NCBI GenBank assembly: GCA_022827025.1
Contig: JAJDTT010000300.1
Location: 1-37,909, forward strand
Direction of reading: 5' to 3'
Length of the DNA: 37,909 nt
Origin: Acidobacteriota bacterium
GTDB lineage: Bacteria; Acidobacteriota; UBA6911; RPQK01; JAJDTT01
Below the pieces are notes generated by a model. It had not been told where the DNA came from. It did not search any database and saw only the letters and a list, made by a program, of their open reading frames with translations. Position numbers and translations under genes: made by a program. Positions 18,119 through 24,270 of this stretch are shown here, one piece after another. Within the stretch, counting starts at the first letter, position 1, and each line of letters starts with the position of its first letter.

Positions 18119-19330
18119 GTGGCAACGGAACGCCGACTGCTGACCCGGGTTCTGCTGAGGAATTACAAGAGTATCGCTGCTTGTGATGTCTCGCCCGCAC
18201 AAATCTCTTTTCTGGTTGGCCCCAACGGCTCGGGAAAGAGTAATTTCCTGGACGCACTCCGCTTTGTGGCGGATGCGCTCCGCTTTTCCATCGATCATGC
18301 ACTGCGCGACCGTGGCGGGATCAATGAAGTGCGGCGGCGCTCCGGCGGGCACCCTACGCACTTTGGGATTCGAGTTGAGTTCGAATTGGAAGACGTGCAA
18401 GGACACTATGCGTTCACCGTTGGGGCCAAGCCGCACGGTGGGTACACGATTCAGCGGGAAGAGTGCTATTCGGTTCAGCGCTCTGGTGGGGGTGCGCACT
18501 TCTTCAGGGTGGAGCACGGGAACGTCCGCAAGAGTACTCTTTATCCACCGCCGGCTGCCGCTTCGGATCGTCTCTATCTGGTCAACGTTTCGGGCGTGGG
18601 CGCATTCCGTTCCGTCTACGAAGCATTCTCAAGCACAGGGTTTTACAACCTGAATCCAGAGGTGATTCGGGACCTGCAATCGCCCGATCCGGGTCTGCTC
18701 CTCAGGAGGGATGGAAGCAATATTGCAGGTGTCCTGTCGAACCTCGCGAAGCGATCGCCAAGTTACAAGGAGAGGATCGAGGACTACCTTAGACAAGTCG
18801 TTCCTGGTGTCGTCAGGGTCGATCGCAAATCCGTCGGTCACAAGGAAACCCTTGAGTTCCGGCAAGAGATCCGAGGCGCGCAGCATCCCTGGCGTTTTTA
18901 TGCGAGTGGGATGTCTGATGGGACGCTGCGGGCGGTAGGCGTGTTGGTGGCGCTGTTTCAAGCCGCTGGCGACGGGAAATCAAGTCCGAGACTCGTGGGT
19001 ATTGAAGAGCCCGAGGCCGCGCTGCACCCCGCCGCCGCGGGGGTTCTCATCGACGGTCTCCGGGATGCCGGAGAGCACACGCAGATCCTCGTGACGAGTC
19101 ACAGCCCTGATCTTCTCGATAACGACGAAATTTCTGCGGACTCCATCTTCGCCGTCGTTGCAAAGCATGGAGAGAGCCATATCGGTCCCTTGGATCAAGC
19201 CGGCCGTTCGATATTGAGAGATCATCTCTATACCGCCGGTGAACTGCTCAGAATGGATCAACTCGATCCCGACCCGGATCTTTCGAATTTGAAACCCAAC
19301 CAGCTAAGGCTATTCGGGCCCGAACCCTGA
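18119..19330 (+). CDS. AAA family ATPase (OLD/RecF-like ABC ATPase), defence-type
   Basis: A 403-residue ATPase of the AAA_21/OLD-like group. Walker A is GPNGSGKS (residues 34-41, Lys40). A degenerate signature is at SGMSDGTLR (about 263). Walker B is G-I-E-E-P-E-A-A-L-H-P, and the switch histidine is in V-T-S-H-S-P. The region between holds a variable insert without coiled coil. The GTG start at 18119 follows GGAGGAG, which sits very close to it. The gene ends 3 bp before a DUF4276 gene, and the two are surely one operon. Ring or clamp ATPases of this group are typical sensor/motor subunits next to a TOPRIM nuclease (as in Gabija or PARIS-like arrangements); here the partner differs. Its lower GC than the flanks suggests transfer. 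Confidence 0.88.
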   Translation: MATERRLLTRVLLRNYKSIAACDVSPAQISFLVGPNGSGKSNFLDALRFVADALRFSIDHALRDRGGINEVRRRSGGHPTHFGIRVEFELEDVQGHYAFTVGAKPHGGYTIQREECYSVQRSGGGAHFFRVEHGNVRKSTLYPPPAAASDRLYLVNVSGVGAFRSVYEAFSSTGFYNLNPEVIRDLQSPDPGLLLRRDGSNIAGVLSNLAKRSPSYKERIEDYLRQVVPGVVRVDRKSVGHKETLEFRQEIRGAQHPWRFYASGMSDGTLRAVGVLVALFQAAGDGKSSPRLVGIEEPEAALHPAAAGVLIDGLRDAGEHTQILVTSHSPDLLDNDEISADSIFAVVAKHGESHIGPLDQAGRSILRDHLYTAGELLRMDQLDPDPDLSNLKPNQLRLFGPEP

Positions 19331-19333
19331 ACC

Positions 19334-19921
19334 GTGCGCAGAATCGCGACGATTGTTGAAGGCCATGGCGAGGTCAAGGCCGTTCCGATTTTGCTTCGCC
19401 GTCTTGCTCGGCGTCTTTCCCCCGGATCTGTCTTACAGATTCTCAGACCTATCCGCGTTGGTCGTTACAAGATATTGAAATCAGGTGAATTGGAGCGTGC
19501 AGTCGAGCTTGCTGCGCGTCAGTCGGGCGCACGTGGGTGCATCTTGATTCTGCTGGATGCCGATGACGCCTGTCCGGCGGAGCTTGGCCCCGAATTGTTG
19601 GACCGTGCGGCAGCCGCCCGGCCAGACCGTGACATCCGCGTTGTCATGGCCAAGTCCGAGTACGAAGCATGGTTCTTGGCTGCCGCGGACTCGATAGTCG
19701 GACATCGCGAAATTCGCCCACTCGATGATCGGCCATCCAATCCCGAATCGGTCAGAGATGCGAAAGGATGGTTGACTGCGCGTCTGCCGTCCGGCCAGTC
19801 CTACCGTGAGACTCTTGACCAACCCGCTCTCACGGAAATTTTCGATCTCGACGCCGCGCGGGCGGCTCCCTCATTCGATAAATTGTGGCGGGATGTGAGC
19901 TGGTTGCTCCGGACCTCTTGA
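19334..19921 (+). CDS. DUF4276 family protein, TOPRIM-like putative nuclease
   Basis: A 195-residue protein from a GTG start 3 bp after the ATPase stop. The opening I-V-E9-G-H-G-E carries the invariant TOPRIM glutamate, and L-D75-A-D77-D78 is the DxDD metal motif. A later acidic position is in K-S-E-Y-E-A-W-F. This matches the small TOPRIM-like DUF4276 family, usually encoded beside an AAA/ABC ATPase. The expected role is DNA or RNA cleavage controlled by the ATPase; activity is inferred, not seen. No signal peptide or transmembrane helix is present. Confidence 0.87.
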   Translation: MRRIATIVEGHGEVKAVPILLRRLARRLSPGSVLQILRPIRVGRYKILKSGELERAVELAARQSGARGCILILLDADDACPAELGPELLDRAAAARPDRDIRVVMAKSEYEAWFLAAADSIVGHREIRPLDDRPSNPESVRDAKGWLTARLPSGQSYRETLDQPALTEIFDLDAARAAPSFDKLWRDVSWLLRTS

Positions 19922-19980
19922 CGCGCCCCCGTCAATTCCACCGAAGAGGGTGACCCCGACTCTTCCCGGGACGGCATCCG

Positions 19981-20418
19981 CTCAGGCCAAAGCTCCCTCG
20001 ATCACCTGCCCCCGCTGACCGGTGAGGCGCTCTTCCAAGCCGTGGTAGAAGTAGGTCAGCTTGGTGTGGTCCAAGCCCATCAGGTGCAGCACCGTGGCGT
20101 GCAGGTCGGAGACGTGGTAGGGGTCTTCCACCGCCTCGAAGCCCAGCTCGTCGGTGGCTCCTATGGCCTGCCCGCCCTTGACCCCGGCGCCGGCCAGCCA
20201 CATGGTGAAGCCGAGCCAGTTGTGGTCGCGGCCCGGTTTGCCGACGCCCTCGCTGGTGGGAGTTCGCCCGAACTCGCCGCCCCAGATCAGGAGCGTCTCC
20301 TCCCAGAGGCCGGTCCGCTTCAGGTCTTCGATCAGAGACGTGCTTGGCGCGCGTCGGGAAATGAGGCAGCTTGGGAGCCTAGGAGCGCCGGAGGGGCGCC
20401 GTCGACTGAAGCTCCTTT
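19981..20418 (-). pseudogene. Broken DUF1501 gene copy (internal 899-bp deletion)
   Basis: On the minus strand this is a defective duplicate of the intact DUF1501 gene at 22759-24231. Bases 19981-20337 match 22758-23114 without gaps, and I count about 15 differences in 357 bp. Bases 20338-20418 match 24014-24093 apart from one extra T after GAGCC. The 899 bp between the two blocks are gone, which breaks the frame, and the 5' end of the gene is also missing. The C-terminal about 115 residues (from [16 protein letters not shown]) still read through and end at the same stop. Most differences are silent, which suggests the copy was once under selection. Its remaining open frame extends to 20488 with unrelated sequence. 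Confidence 0.85.
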
Positions 20419-20446
20419 GATAATCCCCTGAAATGTCCCCCGTCCC

Positions 20447-20462
20447 ACGATTTGTGAATCGT
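20447..20462. repeat. Short hairpin ACGATT-TGTG-AATCGT
   Basis: A perfect 6-bp inverted repeat with a 4-base loop, in unassigned sequence (20419-20546) between the broken DUF1501 copy and the ATPase promoter. It could mark an old insertion edge. No open frame of note surrounds it. Confidence 0.4.
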
Positions 20463-20546
20463 CGCAGCGCGATCCACCGGAAGCCCACTGATCGTTGAAA
20501 GGTCCTTTGTCCGACGACAGCCGCGGGTCGGGAGCCCGGTGTCGAG

Positions 20547-20575
20547 TCGACAAAACAGCGTTCTCATCCTATCAT
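20547..20575 (+). promoter_or_regulatory. Predicted promoter of the ATPase pair
   Basis: TCGACA (20547-20552) and TATCAT (20570-20575) are separated by 17 bp, each one base off the sigma-70 consensus. Transcription would begin near 20582, inside the palindrome that follows. A later TATGAT (20610-20615) lacks a well-spaced -35 box. Confidence 0.5.
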
Positions 20576-20576
20576 T

Positions 20577-20607
20577 TGCCAACGGATCTGTTGCCAACAG
20601 ATCCGTT
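20577..20607. promoter_or_regulatory. 27-bp palindrome with overlapping direct repeats (operator or leader hairpin)
   Basis: AACGGATCTGTT (20581-20592), spacer GCC, AACAGATCCGTT (20596-20607) form a perfect 12-bp dyad. The same bases also read as two 15-bp direct repeats, TTGCCAACGGATCTG and TTGCCAACAGATCCG. It lies at the predicted transcription start and 30 bp before the ATG of the first ATPase gene. It could bind a dimeric repressor or form a strong stem at the 5' end of the messenger. Confidence 0.7.
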
Positions 20608-20637
20608 TGTATGATGGGCTGCGTCGAGGAACCAATC

Positions 20638-21174
20638 ATGAAAGGACTCAGGAACGCAGGTGGCAACTGGGTCGACGGAGACCGATTTTTCGATCGAGAG
20701 GTCGAACTCGAGGCATTGAGCGAGCGTGTCAAAGAAGGAATCCACACTCTGTTGACGGCACAGCGGCGGATGGGCAAGACCAGCTTGATCCGGGAATTAC
20801 AGCGTCGACTGGCGGACGAAAGCAGCTTCGAGACCGTCTTCGTCGATCTGGAGCACTATGAGAGCCGGCTGAGGATGATTCTGGGAACCGAAAGCTACAA
20901 GACCGCACTCAGTCTGTTGACGGAGACCGCGGTAGGAGATGCTCTACTGACGTGGAAATCGATCGAGAAGTACCGCGGCGCTCATCGGTCAGGTTCTGGG
21001 GATTCGGCGGGAATCGACGATGTCCTGTACACCCTGGAGCATGATGGGTATCTGGCCGCCGACTCCGACGGTTATCGGTTCGTTTCGGGTCTGCTTGAAG
21101 ACTGGTGGAAGGCCCGGCACGGCGCGTACTTCATTCCGATCGACAAGCGAAGATCGAAACAAAGGGCGGAGTGA
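20638..21174 (+). CDS. AAA ATPase with internal loss of its core (remnant or mini-protein)
   Basis: 178 residues from ATG 20638. The N-terminus (NWVDGDRFFDREVELEAL) and P-loop AQRRMGKTS (Lys47) belong to an archaeal-type AAA/STAND ATPase family. After FVDLE (residue 72) the sequence jumps straight into what is normally the C-terminal part: HYESRLRMILG, then V-L-Y-T-L-E-H-D-G-Y-L and V-S-G-L-L-E-D-W-W-K-A-R. Family members as I remember them are about 400 residues, so roughly 220 residues with Walker B, sensor and lid are missing, apparently in frame. It cannot hydrolyse ATP in the usual way. Its stop overlaps the next ATPase start (GTGATG). Either an early pseudogene or a retained regulatory half. 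Confidence 0.75.
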   Translation: MKGLRNAGGNWVDGDRFFDREVELEALSERVKEGIHTLLTAQRRMGKTSLIRELQRRLADESSFETVFVDLEHYESRLRMILGTESYKTALSLLTETAVGDALLTWKSIEKYRGAHRSGSGDSAGIDDVLYTLEHDGYLAADSDGYRFVSGLLEDWWKARHGAYFIPIDKRRSKQRAE

Positions 21175-22757
21175 TGAAAACACCTGCCAAGAAATACAAT
21201 CCGGGGTTCCTGACCGACGACGAACTGGTGACATCCTTCTGTGTGCGGACCAACGAATTTGAATCGATCATCGAGACTCTGAGCGAGAGCACCGGAAACT
21301 CGAATCCGCACATGATCGTCATCGGTCCACGTGGCAGCGGCAAGACCCACCTGTTGCTGCGGGTCGCGGCCGAGATACGGCGCAAGTCCGAATTGGAGCG
21401 GTTCTTTCCCGTCGTATTCGCTGAAGAGAGCTACGAGGTCACGACCTGCGGCGAATTTTGGTTGGAATGCCTTGGACGTCTCGCCGACCAGACAGCCCAC
21501 ATGGATGGTGTCGAACTGCACCTGCACCGTACGTGGGAAGACCTGAGAACCAGTCAAGACGACCGCATATTGGCGGAGCGTTGTCTCGGGGTGCTCCTGG
21601 ATTTCGCCGACCGTCACAGCCGACGCTTGGTGCTGGTGGTCGAGAATCTGAACACGTTGTTCGCGGACATGCTCGACCCGGACGCCGGATGGCAGTTGAG
21701 AAAGACGTTCCAGACCGAGCCCCGGATTTTTATTCTCGGGAGCGCCACCAGCCGGTTCGAGGAGATCGACCGTCCCGACAAGGCTCTCTATGCGTTCTTT
21801 CGGACGATCACACTGCATCCACTCAACACGAGTGAGTGCGCCGTCCTATGGCAGACGGTATCCGGAGAAACCGTCACGTCGCGGGCCATAAGACCGCTTC
21901 AGATCCTCACTGGCGGCAACCCCCGCTTGGTCACCATTGTCGCCCGGTTCGGAGCGGACGAATCACCAGGTGAACTTATGGGGAACTTGCTCGATCTTGT
22001 CGATGATCACACGGAGTATTTCAGGAGCCATCTTGACTCACTGCCGGCCCAGGAACGACGTGTCTACCTGGCACTTGCCAAGCTGTGGAAGCCGGCAGCC
22101 ACGAAGGAGATCGCTGACTTGGCCCGCCTTGATACGAACCGCTGCAGTGCTCTGCTCCGGCGTCTCGTCCAGCGCGGAGCGGTGACCGTCGAAGGTGGAA
22201 CCGCCCGGCGCAGGCAATACTATTTGACCGAGCGTCTGTACAACATCTACTACCTGCTCCGCCGAGGCGCCGGAGGGTCCTCCACGGTGGAGACGCTGAT
22301 TCAGTTCATGGCGTCCTACTATTTGCCTGTCGAGCAGCCGGACACAGGTGAGGGGATCGCGGCCGAGGCCGGATCTACCTATCACGAGAGAAGTAATACC
22401 GTCCGGTCCAATATCGGACTTCTTCCTGGGTCCCATTCTCTCGACTCGTATTCCGACCCACGCCCAGCGGATGTGAATTGTGTCAGTGAGAATAATGTCG
22501 AGTCATTGCTTGCGCACGTTGCGGCGATGAACAGTCTTCCGGTGGGTTGCGTGGCGCGGTTGATCCGATATTCCGCTGTGGCTGGCCCCGCCCGCGCGCT
22601 CGAATTATTTCAAGATTCACTGTGCGCAGACCCGCTGCTGCCTCTCATTACGGCGTTGGAGCAGATGAATGGCCGTTCGCCCCGGGTCGCGCGGGAAATC
22701 CAAGAGATTGCGGCTGATATCCGTCAGCAACTAGAGCGAGAGATGGCTCTCGCCTGA
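21174..22757 (+). CDS. AAA/STAND-like ATPase with winged-helix region (second of pair)
   Basis: 527 residues from the ATG at 21174, which overlaps the previous stop. A longer open frame upstream is not used. Walker A is IGPRGSGKTH (Lys57). The Walker B region reads LVLVVENLNTLF, with Glu in place of the usual Asp pair. A sensor-like segment follows at F-I-L-G-S-A-T-S-R-F. Residues about 290-365 look like a winged helix (E-I-A-D-L-A-R-L-D...LLRRLVQRGAV) ending in the family's L-T-E-R-L-Y-N-I-Y-Y-L-L-R-R-G. The last 150 residues are helical. This family is usually found beside the preceding type of ATPase, so the two likely form one system. The stop is one base from the stop of the convergent DUF1501 gene. 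Its biological role is unknown; a defence or conflict role is inference. Confidence 0.8.
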   Translation: MKTPAKKYNPGFLTDDELVTSFCVRTNEFESIIETLSESTGNSNPHMIVIGPRGSGKTHLLLRVAAEIRRKSELERFFPVVFAEESYEVTTCGEFWLECLGRLADQTAHMDGVELHLHRTWEDLRTSQDDRILAERCLGVLLDFADRHSRRLVLVVENLNTLFADMLDPDAGWQLRKTFQTEPRIFILGSATSRFEEIDRPDKALYAFFRTITLHPLNTSECAVLWQTVSGETVTSRAIRPLQILTGGNPRLVTIVARFGADESPGELMGNLLDLVDDHTEYFRSHLDSLPAQERRVYLALAKLWKPAATKEIADLARLDTNRCSALLRRLVQRGAVTVEGGTARRRQYYLTERLYNIYYLLRRGAGGSSTVETLIQFMASYYLPVEQPDTGEGIAAEAGSTYHERSNTVRSNIGLLPGSHSLDSYSDPRPADVNCVSENNVESLLAHVAAMNSLPVGCVARLIRYSAVAGPARALELFQDSLCADPLLPLITALEQMNGRSPRVAREIQEIAADIRQQLEREMALA

Positions 22758-22758
22758 C

Positions 22759-24231
22759 TCAGGCCAAAGCTCCTTCGATCACCTGGCCCCGCTGCCCCGT
22801 GAGGCGCTCCTCCAGGCCGTGGTAGAAGTAGGTCAGCTTGGTGTGGTCCAAGCCCATCAGGTGCAGCACCGTGGCGTGCAGGTCGGAGACGTGGTAGGGG
22901 TCTTCCACCGCCTCGAAGCCCAGCTCGTCCGTGGCGCCGATGGCCTGCCCTCCCTTGACCCCGGCGCCGGCCAGCCACATGGTGAAGCCGAGCCTGGTGT
23001 GGTCGCGGCCCGGTTTGCCGAGGCCCTCGCTGGTGGGCGTTCGCCCGAACTCGCCGCCCCAGATCAGGAGCGTCTCCTCCCAGAGTCCGGTCCGCTTCAG
23101 GTCTTCGATCAGAGCCGCCATGGGCTGGTCGGTCTCGTATCCATGGAGCGAGTGGTTGTTGATGCAGTCCACGTGTCCGTCCCAGGTTTCGGGTCCGTGC
23201 CCGCCGCCCGAGTAGAGTTGAACGAAGCGGACCCCCTTCTCGATGAGCCGCCGCGCGATGAGGCACTTGCGGCCGTAGTCGGCGGTGAGCCGGTTGTTGA
23301 GTCCGTACATCTCCCGGGTCTTCTCGCTCTCCTGCTCGACGTCCACCACCTCGGAGGCCGTGGTCTGCATCCGGTACGCCAGCTCGTAGGAGTGGATCCG
23401 GGCGGCCAGTTCCGACTCCTGCTCACGGTCTTTCAGGTGCTTCCGGTTCAGGCGCTGCAGCAGGTTCAAAGAGTTGCGCTGGGTCCGGGGGCTGACGTCC
23501 TCCGGCGTCGCCAGGTTCAGGAGGGGATTACCCTTGCTTCTGAACAGGGTCCCCTGGAAGGCGGCCGGCATGAAGCCGGCGCTCCAGTTGGAGGTCCCGC
23601 CGATGGGTCCGCCGCGCGGATCGGTCATGACCACGAAACTGGGCAGGTCGTTGCCCAGCGTGCCCAGACCGTAGCTGAGCCAAGAGCCCAGGGAGGGTCT
23701 CCCGATGATGACGTTGCCCGTGTTCATCTGGATGTTGCCCGAGGCGTGGGCCGCCGTGTCGGTGTACAGGGAGCGAATCACGCAGAGGTCGTCGGCGAAG
23801 CGGGAGAGGTGGGGGTAGACGCTGCTGATCTCCAGGCCGCTCTGGCCGTGATTCTTGAACTCGAACGGAGATTGCATCAGGTAGCCGATGGGACGGTTGT
23901 TGGATCCCACCTTCACCTTGCCCTTGTAGGGGGTGCCGTTGTACTTGGTCAGCGCCGGCTTGGGATCGAACAGGTCGACGTGGCTGGGCCCGCCGTTCAT
24001 GAAGAAGAAAATGACGTGCTTGGCGCGCGTCGGGAAATGAGGCAGCTTGGGAGCCAGGAGCGCCGGAGGGGCGCCGTCGACTGAAGCTCCTTTCAGTTGT
24101 CCGAAGAATCCGTCTGTAGAGAGGAGGTCGATGAGGGCCAGCCCGGCGAATCCTCCGCCGGTCTCCCACAAGAACTCCCGCCGCGTCCGGCCACAGGGCG
24201 GATTGTTGCGTGTGAACCGCTTCGTCTGCAT
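22759..24231 (-). CDS. DUF1501 family Tat-exported protein (second copy, intact)
   Basis: 490 residues. The Tat motif R-T-R17-R18-E-F-L is followed by a hydrophobic run. The body has the DUF1501 pattern: FFFMNGGPSHVDLFDPKP, Q-S-P-F-E-F-K, then W-G-G-E-F-G-R-T-P and G-R-D-H near the end. It lies 39 bp after the PSD1 gene on the same strand and is its partner. Compared with the first DUF1501 gene (3665-5107) it is a diverged paralogue, not a recent copy. A recent partial copy does exist at 19981-20418. Confidence 0.92.
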   Translation of the reverse strand: MQTKRFTRNNPPCGRTRREFLWETGGGFAGLALIDLLSTDGFFGQLKGASVDGAPPALLAPKLPHFPTRAKHVIFFFMNGGPSHVDLFDPKPALTKYNGTPYKGKVKVGSNNRPIGYLMQSPFEFKNHGQSGLEISSVYPHLSRFADDLCVIRSLYTDTAAHASGNIQMNTGNVIIGRPSLGSWLSYGLGTLGNDLPSFVVMTDPRGGPIGGTSNWSAGFMPAAFQGTLFRSKGNPLLNLATPEDVSPRTQRNSLNLLQRLNRKHLKDREQESELAARIHSYELAYRMQTTASEVVDVEQESEKTREMYGLNNRLTADYGRKCLIARRLIEKGVRFVQLYSGGGHGPETWDGHVDCINNHSLHGYETDQPMAALIEDLKRTGLWEETLLIWGGEFGRTPTSEGLGKPGRDHTRLGFTMWLAGAGVKGGQAIGATDELGFEAVEDPYHVSDLHATVLHLMGLDHTKLTYFYHGLEERLTGQRGQVIEGALA

Positions 24232-24270
24232 CGTTATTCTCCCGGCAGCCCCGATCCTTTCGGCCCCTCC

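Noticed and set aside
20419-20480. Possible end of an insertion sequence (GACATTTCAGGGG-like text on the minus strand, short hairpin)
   Set aside because: No transposase frame and no second end was found; the resemblance is from memory only.
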